Shown: positions 27,021 to 35,017, counted from the first letter of the stretch. The stretch: 40,692 nt of DNA from Puia sp. (GCA_031292515.1 JARLGZ010000278.1:81891-122582), one strand, 5' to 3'. A program made the numbers and translations. The notes: generated from the letters alone by a model not told the origin.

Positions 27021-27253
27021 ATTGTTTGATTGTATTTGAGAAAGCTGGATTCGCGTCGCCTGCTGAAACCTGTAAATAAAGACAGGCACCCATGGCTCCG
27101 AATTGCGCATTCAGATGGATTGCATGCAGGATACCGTCGCCAGGCGACGCAGTTACAGATCGTTAGTCAGGCGGGTTTCAGAATGGATAGTGAATCGGAT
27201 CCGGAAAGGAGCAGCTGTTGACAGAACAAATATCCAGAGATTGGAAAACAAAA

Positions 27254-27277
27254 TAAATAGTTAGTCTTAACTATTTA
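27254..27277 (-). terminator. Intrinsic terminator after the LuxR-type regulator
   Basis: Perfect 10-bp AT-rich stem (TAAATAGTTA with its complement, 4-nt loop) just past the stop codon, followed on the minus strand by TTTTGTTTT. It fits the end of the kinase-regulator operon. Confidence 0.65.
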
Positions 27278-27282
27278 CCGGT

Positions 27283-27942
27283 CTAGCCAAGACCGTGCTC
27301 TTTTGCAAACCGGACCAGGCCGCCCGGCGTATAGATGTCGAGTTTCCGGCAGATATTCCGGCGATGGGCGTTCACGGTAAACTCACTGACGAATAATTGC
27401 TCGCCGATCTCTTTGGTGGTGAGCCCCTCCGCTATTTTCCGGATGATTTCCACTTCCCGCCGGGTGACCTGGTACTTTTTCATGAAGTCATCGATGAAAT
27501 AATCTGCTACCCGCAGGATCGGCTGCTCATCCCCGAACCAGGTGCCTCCTGCCAGGATTGTAGTCACCGCTTCTTTCAAAACAGCGGAGGTGCTGTTCTT
27601 CAGGAGGAAGCCTCTTGCTCCGAGCCCCTTTATCTCCCTTATCAATTTTGGCTGATTATAATTGGTAAATACGATCACCCGCAACCGGGGGAATTCTTTT
27701 TTTAGGACCTTAAGCGCCTCCACGCCATCCAACCTCGGCATTTGAAGATCGAGCAAAACCATATCGACCTCGTTCTCCCGCAAGAGCCGGATTAACTGCA
27801 GGCCGTTCTCCGCGATAGCGACGACCTCTACGTCCCCGATCTCTTCCAGAACCCTTCTCAACCCGTCTACCAGCAGCGGGTGGTCGTCCGCGATGATTAT
27901 TTTATGAGACCCTTTCCTGTTATGAGATTCTTTCATGGGCAT
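27283..27942 (-). CDS. LuxR/NarL-family response regulator
   Basis: 219 residues. Receiver domain: acidic pocket Asp19-Asp20 in IIIADDHPLLVDGL, phospho-acceptor Asp65 in MVLLDLQMPRLDG, and Lys in GFLLKNST. DNA-binding HTH: RREVEIIRKIAEGLTTKEIGEQLFVSEFTVNAHRRNICRKL, a standard LuxR-type helix-turn-helix. It starts 20 bp after the stop of the TPR histidine kinase, so both form one operon and one phosphorelay. Two start codons are possible (27942 or 27936); the difference is two residues. The target genes are unknown; the divergent octapeptide-repeat genes beyond the kinase are one candidate. Confidence 0.94.
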   Translation of the reverse strand: MPMKESHNRKGSHKIIIADDHPLLVDGLRRVLEEIGDVEVVAIAENGLQLIRLLRENEVDMVLLDLQMPRLDGVEALKVLKKEFPRLRVIVFTNYNQPKLIREIKGLGARGFLLKNSTSAVLKEAVTTILAGGTWFGDEQPILRVADYFIDDFMKKYQVTRREVEIIRKIAEGLTTKEIGEQLFVSEFTVNAHRRNICRKLDIYTPGGLVRFAKEHGLG

Positions 27943-27962
27943 CCTTGCTCTTGTATTATTGT

Positions 27963-30206
27963 TCAGGTATTCCTGGTTTTGTCCGCGCCTTTCTGTTCCT
28001 GCCGAACGGGAATTTCGATAACGATTAAAGTCCCGCCGTCCTGTTTGTTCATCATTTCCATCTTTCCATTAAGATAGTCAATTTTGGATTTTATGGCCGC
28101 CAGGCCCTTGCCTTTAGCCGAAGCATAGTCTTTCATGCCCACGCCATTGTCTTCAACCATGACAGAGATATGATCTTCATGCTCAATCAGTTCTAACATG
28201 GCGTGGGTGGCGCCCGCGTGTTTTAATATATTGTGTACCAATTCCTGTATGATTCGGTACAGGTTATTCAACAACTCCACAGGATAGCCGTCCGGTTCCC
28301 TGAAACCGACAATCACCGTCTCGAGGTTGATCTTCTGTGCCAGGTTGATTGCCTGGTCCATGTCTTCCACCGCCCTCCGAAACCCGTATTTTTCGATGAC
28401 CAGCGGGGTAAGGCGGTGACTGATGTCACGTATGGTGGCGGAAACGGAAGATAAGATCTCATGGGCCTTCTGTAACTTCTCTTCCGACTGGTGATCACGC
28501 TGCCCTTTTTCAAGCACCGAAGAGATGTTCAGGGAGGCAAGCGCCAGCATTCCTCCCGTCTCATCGTGCAACTGGTCTGCCAGGGCATGACGTTCGTTCT
28601 CCGAGGCGTCGATGGCGCCCTGCATGACTTCAATACGGTGCTTTCTTTCCAACTCCTTCATCTTATTTCGCCGGTAGGCGACGATCAAAAGAATGATGAC
28701 GAAGGCCAGCCCCGCAAAAATGCCCGCGAAGATCCTGTTCTGGCGTATCTCTCTCGTCGTGGCCGCGTTCTCATCGTTGAGCCTGTGTATCTGCTCCTCT
28801 TTTTCACGAACGCTCATTTTTGTTTCGATCTCCCGGATGGCCCGGTATTGGTTCAGGTTGGCCAGGGAATCCTTGATCTCATAAAAGCTCTGCAGGGCAT
28901 TCGTATAACCGGGATAGTCGTTTTTCATCCGCAGCAACTCCGAATAATATTTGTAATAGTAAAACCCGAGAGCGGTATATTTCCTGGCTTTTATATCGGC
29001 CCCGAATCCTGCGAATATCTTTTCCGATTCCCCGATCTGGCCATTTTCCGCCAATGCGTGCGCATAATAGACGCCGGGTGGCATTAGCAGCAGGCCGTAG
29101 GACTCGTTGCCGAAGCGATAGGCTTTTTCGTAATATCGAAGTGCTTTTCCGGTTTGCCGCTCGTCTTCTGCTACCATACCGGCGGCTATAAAATAATTGG
29201 CGTAGGGTATTTTGTCCTCCGGAAGTTTGAACCGGGAGAGACTGGTATCGAGATACCGTCGCGCTTCGCGGTATTGCCCCTGGTAGGATTTTACGATCGA
29301 CAGCTCCGCGCTGAGATAGGGCACGTCCGCACCATGTGGATAATTTTGGATGGTCATGTCATAGAAGAGCTGCCCGTATTTTCCTGCGTTCTGGTAGTCC
29401 GTCAGCAACAGGTTTAATTGCGTCAGCTGGTAGTATACGCTCATGGCAGCCAGCCCAAAGCTGTATAGCCTTCCGCTATATAGTTTGGCATTGGGGATCA
29501 GGGAGGAGTCGACAGCCAGTTCCAGGAGACTTTCGAACTCGGCGATTTGCCGCTGCGGATTGTTCTGCAGAACGGCCAGTGCATAATTATAGCGGGCCGT
29601 AAAGAGGGCATTTTTGTCGGCCAGGCCTCCTGCCAGCCGGATGGCGTTTGTCAGATAACTGCGGACCGAATCCGTCTGGTTGAGCAAGGACAAAGCCTTG
29701 AAGGTATAGATGAAAGAAAGCGCTTCGGGGTCGTGGGTGTCGGTAAATTGCCGTTCCGCGAGAGCGGAATACTTTTTCAGCGAGTCGGGGTGTTTACCCC
29801 ATTCGCTATAGAGAATGACGGTCCCTACGAGCGAGCCCCTTAAAAAGGCCGTGCTATCGCCGGCATTGGCATGCACCTGCTGATAGATTTGTTCCGCCTC
29901 CTCATACAGTCCCAGGGCTACTTTCGTTTTTGCAAGGCTCATCAGCAGGATGTGGAGGCGCCGGCGATCACCGGTCCGGTTCACCAGGGGGATATATTCA
30001 TTGACGATCCGGTAATAGAAGTTGATATCATAACGGCCGACCTCCTGGGCAAGATCGCATACCGCGCGAAAATTGCCTTCCGTTACCGGCTGGTGTTTTA
30101 AACGCTCCCAGGCGGCGCGGGTTTGTTCTTCCTTTTGATCATTGGCCAGGGTGGGAGCCACAAACAGGAGGCAGACGCCTAACCATAAAACGAGCCTGTC
30201 TAGCAT
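27963..30206 (-). CDS. TPR-containing sensor histidine kinase (HisKA_3 type)
   Basis: 747 residues. Signal peptide (LVLWLGVCLLFVAPTLA), then about 400 residues of TPR-like helical repeats (e.g. ALGLYEEAEQIYQQVHANAGD, GKALRYYEKAYRFGNESYG), a coiled coil, one transmembrane segment (IFAGIFAGLAFVIILLIVAY), and a HisKA_3 dimerisation domain with phospho-acceptor His547 in ALADQLHDETGG. The HATPase domain has NLYRIIQELVHNILKHA, VMVEDNGVGM and GKGLAAIKSKI. The domain order is that of Bacteroidota kinases whose periplasmic TPR arrays sense proteins or peptides. The partner regulator follows 20 bp downstream. Upstream it is divergent from the octapeptide-repeat genes. Confidence 0.93.
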   Translation of the reverse strand: MLDRLVLWLGVCLLFVAPTLANDQKEEQTRAAWERLKHQPVTEGNFRAVCDLAQEVGRYDINFYYRIVNEYIPLVNRTGDRRRLHILLMSLAKTKVALGLYEEAEQIYQQVHANAGDSTAFLRGSLVGTVILYSEWGKHPDSLKKYSALAERQFTDTHDPEALSFIYTFKALSLLNQTDSVRSYLTNAIRLAGGLADKNALFTARYNYALAVLQNNPQRQIAEFESLLELAVDSSLIPNAKLYSGRLYSFGLAAMSVYYQLTQLNLLLTDYQNAGKYGQLFYDMTIQNYPHGADVPYLSAELSIVKSYQGQYREARRYLDTSLSRFKLPEDKIPYANYFIAAGMVAEDERQTGKALRYYEKAYRFGNESYGLLLMPPGVYYAHALAENGQIGESEKIFAGFGADIKARKYTALGFYYYKYYSELLRMKNDYPGYTNALQSFYEIKDSLANLNQYRAIREIETKMSVREKEEQIHRLNDENAATTREIRQNRIFAGIFAGLAFVIILLIVAYRRNKMKELERKHRIEVMQGAIDASENERHALADQLHDETGGMLALASLNISSVLEKGQRDHQSEEKLQKAHEILSSVSATIRDISHRLTPLVIEKYGFRRAVEDMDQAINLAQKINLETVIVGFREPDGYPVELLNNLYRIIQELVHNILKHAGATHAMLELIEHEDHISVMVEDNGVGMKDYASAKGKGLAAIKSKIDYLNGKMEMMNKQDGGTLIVIEIPVRQEQKGADKTRNT

Positions 30207-30541
30207 GCCTGGAAACGATATTAGGTCGAAATTTACAAACTAAAAGCGAGACTGTAATCCGCAGGTATATAATTTAATATCAATGATTTCTATAGTTCTG
30301 CCGGGGTGATTCCGGTCTTCGGAAAATTCTTTTGGCCAAAAGTTAGGAAAATGGGTAAGTTACTGTAATTTTACTTCACCAAAATGTCATGACAATCCCT
30401 GTCGCTTCCGTTTATATCTCTTAATATCTATTGACTATACCTTCCCGTATCCGCCATATTTGAGATCCCCTCCCGGACGCATTTTCTGATATCCCTACCG
30501 AAAAGTCTTTTTGATCCTATTGTCTAACAAAATGTTATACT
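30207..30541. other. Divergent intergenic region with a likely plus-strand promoter
   Basis: 335 bp between the TPR kinase and the octapeptide-repeat genes. On the plus strand TTG at 30431-30433 and CATATTTG at 30455-30462 (one base off TAnnTTTG) are 21 bp apart, a plausible Bacteroidota sigma promoter giving a ~70-nt leader for the first repeat gene. The kinase side shows no clear element. No gene is supported here. Confidence 0.4.
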
Positions 30542-31114
30542 ATGCGGAAAATTGTACTATTCGGTCTTATCGTTTCTTTTTTTCACCTGACGGCAAATGC
30601 GCAGGGTTATTCGTTTCTAAAAAAGCATAATCCCAAGCTCGATGCCAACCTGGATCCTTTTGCAAATTCAAAGATCAACCCGGACAGCAATGCTGCTATC
30701 AACCCGGTATACAACTGGAATATCAACCCGCTTGAGAGCGCAGAGGTCAACCCGATATTTAATGCTGCCATTAACCCGCTAAAGAACCCCTCCGTGAACC
30801 CCCGTTCGAATCAGCTGATCAACCCGGAATTCATGAAGGCCCTTTCTCCTTTGAATTCACAATGGAACGGATTATTCCTGTTCAACAGTAAAAATGAGCC
30901 CTTTGGCTACTTGTCGGCCGCTTCACAGGAGGTCATGATCTGCTTTGACAGGGATGGTAAATGGAATGGCTATTTTGTAAAAGCAGGGAAGTCTATTTAT
31001 AATTTTTTTGACATAGCAGGCGTCTGGACCGGCATGTTCCTCTGCCTCGACAACTCTGCAGGCTACAACCTGTTCGACAAGAATGGAAAATGGACGGGTA
31101 TACACGTCAAATGA
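30542..31114 (+). CDS. Secreted octapeptide-repeat (INPxxNxx) protein, copy 1
   Basis: 190 residues, not recognised. Signal peptide KIVLFGLIVSFFHLTANAQ. Residues 29-108 are ten exact 8-residue units of the form [IVL]NPxxNxx, e.g. INPDSNAA, INPVYNWN, VNPIFNAA, INPLKNPS; the first two and last are degenerate (HNPKLDAN, LDPFANSK, LSPLNSQW). Residues 108-190 are aromatic- and Gly-rich with W-[NT]-G motifs at 108, 141, 162 and 184, suggesting a small beta domain (faintly like WG or MORN-type repeats). No catalytic motif, no T9SS tail. A paralogue with the same layout follows 88 bp downstream, so the two probably form one operon. The 8-residue period with NP turns could form a solenoid; that is inference. 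Confidence 0.85.
   Translation: MRKIVLFGLIVSFFHLTANAQGYSFLKKHNPKLDANLDPFANSKINPDSNAAINPVYNWNINPLESAEVNPIFNAAINPLKNPSVNPRSNQLINPEFMKALSPLNSQWNGLFLFNSKNEPFGYLSAASQEVMICFDRDGKWNGYFVKAGKSIYNFFDIAGVWTGMFLCLDNSAGYNLFDKNGKWTGIHVK
30626..30865 (+). repeat. Ten 24-bp codon-level units encoding octapeptides (copy 1)
   Basis: In-frame array of ten 8-codon units. The NP codons are mostly AACCCG, while other positions vary widely, so selection seems to act on the protein period and not on the DNA. There are no indels within the array. Confidence 0.8.
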
Positions 31115-31202
31115 TATTTCGCTTACTGATACTGAAACCCAATTCCCGGAGAAATTCCAGATAGATTTTATCTCGAATTATTTACAAACACAAAAAGAGA
31201 AG

Positions 31203-31772
31203 ATGAAAACAAATTTACTCCTTACGTCGCTCGTTCTGTTAGTTCTGACGGGGACGACCCATGCCCAGGAATTGGAAAGCAAACACGATCCCAAATTTGA
31301 CATGAATTTAAGCCCTACCTTAAATCCGGTCATCAACCCCGAAAAGAACGCAAACATCAATCCCAAGCTCAACTGGAACATCAATCCGATGCATAACAGT
31401 GAGATCAACCCCGGGCTGAACATCTCCATCAATCCTATCGATCAGTTCGGGCTCAACCCTGGTAAGAACAAGGAACTGAACCCTATGTTCCATAACGAAT
31501 TCCATCCCAGGAACCCGGCCTGGAAAGGCTTGTACCTGTTCAATAAGCATGATGAACTGGTGGGCTATATCTCAGTCGCCTCCAATTCCCTGATGCTCTG
31601 TTTTGATAAGCAATCGGAATGGACGGGTTATTTCGTCAGGGCGGGTGAAACCATCTATAATTACTTTGATACCACGGGCGGCTGGACAGGCGAATATCTC
31701 TGCTTCGACTCCAAAATAGGCTTTAACCTTTTTGACAAGGATGGCAACTGGACCGGGGAACACATCAAATAG
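31203..31772 (+). CDS. Secreted octapeptide-repeat (INPxxNxx) protein, copy 2
   Basis: 189 residues from the ATG at 31203, preceded by AGAGAAG; the longer frame from 31083 has 40 extra residues and overlaps copy 1, so it is rejected. Signal peptide NLLLTSLVLLVLTGTTHAQ. Residues 28-107 are again ten 8-residue units (HDPKFDMN, LSPTLNPV, INPEKNAN, INPKLNWN, INPMHNSE, INPGLNIS and so on, ending FHPRNPAW). As in copy 1 the fourth unit ends NWN. The C-terminal domain has W-[KT]-G at 107, 140, 161 and 183, at the same spacings as copy 1 (33, 21, 22). Full-length tandem paralogues with conserved unit number suggest a fixed structure. Function unknown. An MFS transporter gene follows. Confidence 0.85.
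   Translation: MKTNLLLTSLVLLVLTGTTHAQELESKHDPKFDMNLSPTLNPVINPEKNANINPKLNWNINPMHNSEINPGLNISINPIDQFGLNPGKNKELNPMFHNEFHPRNPAWKGLYLFNKHDELVGYISVASNSLMLCFDKQSEWTGYFVRAGETIYNYFDTTGGWTGEYLCFDSKIGFNLFDKDGNWTGEHIK
31284..31523 (+). repeat. Ten 24-bp codon-level units encoding octapeptides (copy 2)
   Basis: Same organisation as the array in copy 1: ten in-frame 8-codon units with no indels. NP codons here mix AACCCC, AATCCC and AATCCG, so the array is not recently amplified DNA. Confidence 0.8.
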
Positions 31773-31860
31773 AAGCCGCAACAGGCCGCTTATGTATCAC
31801 CGGTAGTCGGGGAAAGGTGCCGTCCTGCAGCCAATATGTCTCGGCGGTAAATAAAGATGC

Positions 31861-31892
31861 TTGGCCGGGTCCGCAACAGTTATTTATTTTTG
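31861..31892 (+). promoter_or_regulatory. Likely Bacteroidota promoter for the MFS gene
   Basis: An exact TAnnTTTG -7 element, TATTTTTG (31885-31892), with TTG at 31861-31863 and a 21-bp spacer. It ends only 7 bp before the ATG at 31900, so the transcript would be leaderless or nearly so. Confidence 0.4.
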
Positions 31893-31899
31893 CAGCCAG

Positions 31900-33048
31900 A
31901 TGAGTACCTCTCCCCAAAAGACCCGCCAGGCAATAGCCGTTTACTTTTTTCTTTCAGGATTCGGATTCTCTACCTGGGCTTCGCGTATTCCTACCATACA
32001 ACAGTCGCTGAAATTAAACGAAGCTCAGTTGGGAGCCGTCTTATTCGCTTTGCCGGTCGGTTTATTGATGACTTTACCGGTGACGGGTGCACTTTTAGGG
32101 AAGCATAACAGCCGCAGGATCCTGTTCATCGGAGCCATTCTCTTTAACGGTATGCTCAGCCTCATCGGCTTTGCGGCTCATACCTGGCAACTTGTGCTGG
32201 CTCTTTTCTGTTTCGGGGTCTCCCGCAACCTGATGAATATATCCGTCAATGCGCAGGCCATCGGCGTGCAGGGGCTATACGGGCGGCCTATTATCGCCGG
32301 TTTTCATGGTATCTGGAGTATGGCCGGTTTCGGCGGAGCGGCTTTGGGATCCCTGATGGTTTCACTGAATATACTGCCGGGATGGCATTTTTTGACGGTG
32401 GCCCTGCTGCTGACAGCGGTCGCTGTTTATTTTTTCCCGCAGACCTTGCACCAGGAGCCCGTCATCGGGGAGCGGAAGCCCTTGTTTTCGTTCCCCAGAG
32501 GATCTCTTTTAAGATTCGGGATGATCTCCTTCGCTTCCATGGCCTGTGAAGGAACGATGTATGACTGGAGTGGCATCTATTTTCAAAAGGCTTTGCATGT
32601 TTCCCGGCAGGCGGCAACAATCGGATTTGTCGTGTATATGGTGGCCATGACCCTGGGCCGGTTTACCGGCGACGGGCTGACGGCAAAATTCGGGATCCGC
32701 AGGATGCTGACCTGCAGCGGACTCTTGATTGCTTCAGGCCTATTGCTGGCCGTGCTCCTGACCGAACCGCTGGTCGCCGGTTTTGGATTCATGCTGGTAG
32801 GGTTTGGCGTATCCTGTGTGATACCCCTGGTGTTTAGTATGGCCGGAAAATCGAAAGAACTCGGCAGCGGAGCCGCGATCGCTTCGGTCTCCACGGTCGG
32901 CTATCTCGGGTTTTTGGTCGTGCCACCCCTCGTGGGATCTGTTGCGGAACTGGCGGGGCTTCGGTGGGCATTTGGCATGATGGCTGTCCTGGGCGCTTCT
33001 ATCACACTGATGATCCGGGTTCGAAGCGATCGGGAGACCTATGGATGA
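31900..33048 (+). CDS. MFS transporter (YbjJ-like)
   Basis: From the ATG at 31900 the protein is 382 residues; an upstream TTG at 31861 would add 13 poor residues and overlaps the putative promoter. About twelve hydrophobic segments are visible. The opening RQAIAVYFFLSGFGFSTWASRIPTIQQSLKLNEAQLG, the LLGKHNSRRIL loop after helix 2 and ILFIGAILFNGMLSLIGF match the YbjJ group of the major facilitator superfamily, which exports or imports unknown small solutes; the related sugar porters of the FucP kind are more distant. It is convergent with the haloperoxidase-like gene. It may share no function with the octapeptide-repeat genes upstream, since it seems to have its own promoter. Confidence 0.88.
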   Translation: MSTSPQKTRQAIAVYFFLSGFGFSTWASRIPTIQQSLKLNEAQLGAVLFALPVGLLMTLPVTGALLGKHNSRRILFIGAILFNGMLSLIGFAAHTWQLVLALFCFGVSRNLMNISVNAQAIGVQGLYGRPIIAGFHGIWSMAGFGGAALGSLMVSLNILPGWHFLTVALLLTAVAVYFFPQTLHQEPVIGERKPLFSFPRGSLLRFGMISFASMACEGTMYDWSGIYFQKALHVSRQAATIGFVVYMVAMTLGRFTGDGLTAKFGIRRMLTCSGLLIASGLLLAVLLTEPLVAGFGFMLVGFGVSCVIPLVFSMAGKSKELGSGAAIASVSTVGYLGFLVVPPLVGSVAELAGLRWAFGMMAVLGASITLMIRVRSDRETYG

Positions 33049-33156
33049 TGCAGGATATTTAGGCATTTGCTAAGGCTGCGACGGACGCGACATCGCTCGG
33101 CGGCGATTCGTTCAGAAATCCGTTCATCCGTTGGTCGATCGGGCGACACGGTTCAA

Positions 33157-34482
33157 CTATTTCTCCAGCCGGATCCTGTCCGCCACCAGCTCGCCGATCT
33201 TGGTTCCCATGACATTGCTAAGCGTACAGCAGTAGTAGTAGTGGATTCCTCCGTAGGACCGGGAATACATCGTCTCCAGGGCCGCGTCGCGGAATGAAGG
33301 GAACGATCGCTGCCGGATGCCAAACTCCAGTTCCGTCGTATCTGTAAATGCGAATTTCTCGCCGAATTCGCTGGTCAGCGCTTCGGAAGCAGCGGCCGAG
33401 ATCGTACAATGTCCACAGGTATATTCGGGAAAGGGCGGTGTCTGCAAATGAGGTCTCCAATTGGGGTCGAAGTATTTGTCGATTACCGTTTCGGGGCGCA
33501 TCGTATTATAAATGTATTTTACGTTCCAGCATTGGATAAAGGCGTCGAACAACGCAATCGCGGTTTTGGCATAGGCTGCCGCCGTCTTTGAAAAATCCGC
33601 ACCCGATTTCATGGCGGCGATGCCGACGATGCCCATCCAATGCCCGGCGGGAGAAAACTTCTTGGTGCCGAACATCAGGTGCCCGGAGACATTTAGTTTA
33701 AAGGGATTGTCGTCCCAGAAATCCGCGATAAAGCTCTGTTCGGCGGTCAGGCTGTCGACGGTGTTTTGAATCCTTTTCACCTCCTTATAATAGTTGCTGT
33801 TTTTATCGGTGACGTTGAAAGGGTAGGGAGGCGGGGGCATAAACTCGTTGACGCTGTCGACGATGACATACCGGATCTGGTTCCAATGCGGCTCCATCGC
33901 CGCTGTATAAGCCGGTGGCGTCGGGACCCAACGGCCGGGAGAATCCTTAACCGTATATTCCGGGGCGCCCCGGGTCTCTGCATAATTATCTTTTTTGCTC
34001 CATTTCATGACGGCGGAAGCAACCGTGTCGGCGTAGGTGACGGTATTCTCAAAAATATCCGAAGGCATACCATGATCCTTTGCCAGTTTTTTCAGGCTGT
34101 CGACATATTCCCTCATACTGCCTTCCGGAAAGGTGACGGCTTCTCCCAGTTTGCAATAGGCCAGCAGGGCACCCAATTCGAAATCGATCGTTTTTCCTGT
34201 ACCGGGTTTGGGAGGAACGCCAAACCCCCTCAACTGTCCCCCCAGGGAACGATATTTATCGGGGTAACCCGCCGCTATCACCTCATAACCCGCTATTGCC
34301 GCGTACAGGTAATTTCTCGAGGCGACGATCGGCCCGAAGTTATTGCCCATGACCACGGTATTTAATTGATGGACAGCATTGCAGTAGAGGTTGGGATCTT
34401 TAAAAACTTTGTCGAAATCGTGCCGGGTATTGCATGCCGACAGGCAGACGGAAGCCCATGCTACGAGCAGAAATTTGTACAT
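33157..34482 (-). CDS. Vanadium-haloperoxidase / PAP2-superfamily lipoprotein with altered motifs
   Basis: 441 residues. Lipoprotein signal MYKFLLVAWASVCLSAC (Cys17). Helical protein with the three PAP2/vanadium-haloperoxidase motifs recognisable: K322-X6-R329-P330 (KYIYNTMRP), then FPEYTCGHC where families usually have (P)SGH (Cys356, His358, Cys359), and S407-R408-X5-His414 (SRSYGGIHYYYCC) where the usual H-X3-D ends in Cys418 instead of Asp. Members bind vanadate or phosphate and oxidise halides or cleave phosphate esters in the periplasm. The cysteines at two motif positions are odd and may mean a changed activity. Overall layout otherwise fits Bacteroidota 'vanadium-dependent haloperoxidase' lipoproteins. 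It is convergent with the MFS gene; tRNA-Cys lies upstream in the same direction. Confidence 0.85.
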   Translation of the reverse strand: MYKFLLVAWASVCLSACNTRHDFDKVFKDPNLYCNAVHQLNTVVMGNNFGPIVASRNYLYAAIAGYEVIAAGYPDKYRSLGGQLRGFGVPPKPGTGKTIDFELGALLAYCKLGEAVTFPEGSMREYVDSLKKLAKDHGMPSDIFENTVTYADTVASAVMKWSKKDNYAETRGAPEYTVKDSPGRWVPTPPAYTAAMEPHWNQIRYVIVDSVNEFMPPPPYPFNVTDKNSNYYKEVKRIQNTVDSLTAEQSFIADFWDDNPFKLNVSGHLMFGTKKFSPAGHWMGIVGIAAMKSGADFSKTAAAYAKTAIALFDAFIQCWNVKYIYNTMRPETVIDKYFDPNWRPHLQTPPFPEYTCGHCTISAAASEALTSEFGEKFAFTDTTELEFGIRQRSFPSFRDAALETMYSRSYGGIHYYYCCTLSNVMGTKIGELVADRIRLEK

Positions 34483-34551
34483 AGTATTTTATTAGCAGCC
34501 GTTTTTTTCAATAGGGGCTCAAGTTACTGTTTTTTATCATGTTGACAAAAC

Positions 34552-34579
34552 AAAGCCCACGGTGGAAACCGCGGGCTTT
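34552..34579 (-). terminator. Hairpin downstream of tRNA-Cys
   Basis: AAAGCCC and CGGT pair with ACCG and GGGCTTT around a GGAA tetraloop, with one A/C mismatch; on the minus strand GTTTTGT follows. It lies about 75 bp past the tRNA 3' end and 70 bp before the haloperoxidase-like gene, fitting a tRNA terminator. Confidence 0.6.
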
Positions 34580-34655
34580 CAACCAAAAACAACTGCTAAG
34601 GGAGGTTGCTACACACATCCCTGATTGCTTGCCATATGAACGATCTTTGTTTTTG

Positions 34656-34726
34656 AGGTCATGGACGGGTTCGAACCGTCGTAAAAGGTTTTGCAGACCC
34701 GTGCCTAGCCGCTCGGCCACATGACC
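34656..34726 (-). tRNA. tRNA-Cys (GCA)
   Basis: Minus-strand gene of 71 nt without encoded CCA. The acceptor stem GGTCATG/CATGACC is perfect, the discriminator is U as usual for Cys, the anticodon loop is CTGCAAA with anticodon GCA, and the T-arm is GACGG-TTCGAAC-CCGTC. The D-stem is GCC/GGC. The anticodon stem CGGGT/ACCTT is weak, with a C-U mismatch at 27-43 and a G-U at 28-42. This is the only complete tRNA seen in the window. Confidence 0.93.
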
Positions 34727-34950
34727 ATCGGGATTATTTTACAAAAGAAAGACTGGATTATCCAATATAGGAAGACCGGTTGTCAGCAGCCGCTCCTGTG
34801 CAGGGGGTACAACATCGGTGGTGGGTGAGTGGCATCAGTAAATCCTTGCTCCGTATCATGATGCAATGTTAATACTTAATAAGTAGTCTACCAAAATTAT
34901 AGACTAATTATTTATTTTTTTTCCGGCGGATGAACGGGCCGTTCGCCCGT

Positions 34951-34986
34951 ATAGATTTTATCTATCTGACTATAGATAAATGTGAT
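34951..34986 (+). promoter_or_regulatory. OxyR-like operator upstream of ahpC
   Basis: ATAGATTTTATCTAT (34951-34965) matches all ten fixed positions of the E. coli OxyR half-site ATAGntnnnanCTAT. A second ATAG follows at 34972 (7 of 10 matches to a second half-site), so ATAG/CTAT elements recur at 34951, 34962 and 34972, one helical turn apart. The site is centred about 55 bp upstream of the expected transcription start. Confidence 0.6.
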
Positions 34987-35009
34987 CCGATCCTATCAGA
35001 ACGGCATGA

Positions 35010-35017
35010 TATATTTG
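35010..35017 (+). promoter_or_regulatory. -7 promoter element of ahpC
   Basis: TATATTTG is an exact TAnnTTTG element. No TTTG-type -33 box stands 19-21 bp upstream, as expected for a promoter that depends on an activator bound just above it. Confidence 0.5.

Noticed and set aside
31083-31202. Extended start of octapeptide protein copy 2 at 31083
   Set aside because: It overlaps copy 1 and places 40 unrelated residues before a perfect signal peptide beginning at 31203.
30626-31523. INP octapeptide repeats as an ice-nucleation protein
   Set aside because: Ice-nucleation repeats are AGYGSTxT-type and much longer; only the letters INP coincide.
33356-33361. Haloperoxidase CGHC motif as a thioredoxin/PDI active site
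   Set aside because: The surrounding fold is helical PAP2-like with KX6RP and SRX5H motifs; there is no thioredoxin fold, so CGHC is a coincidence of sequence.
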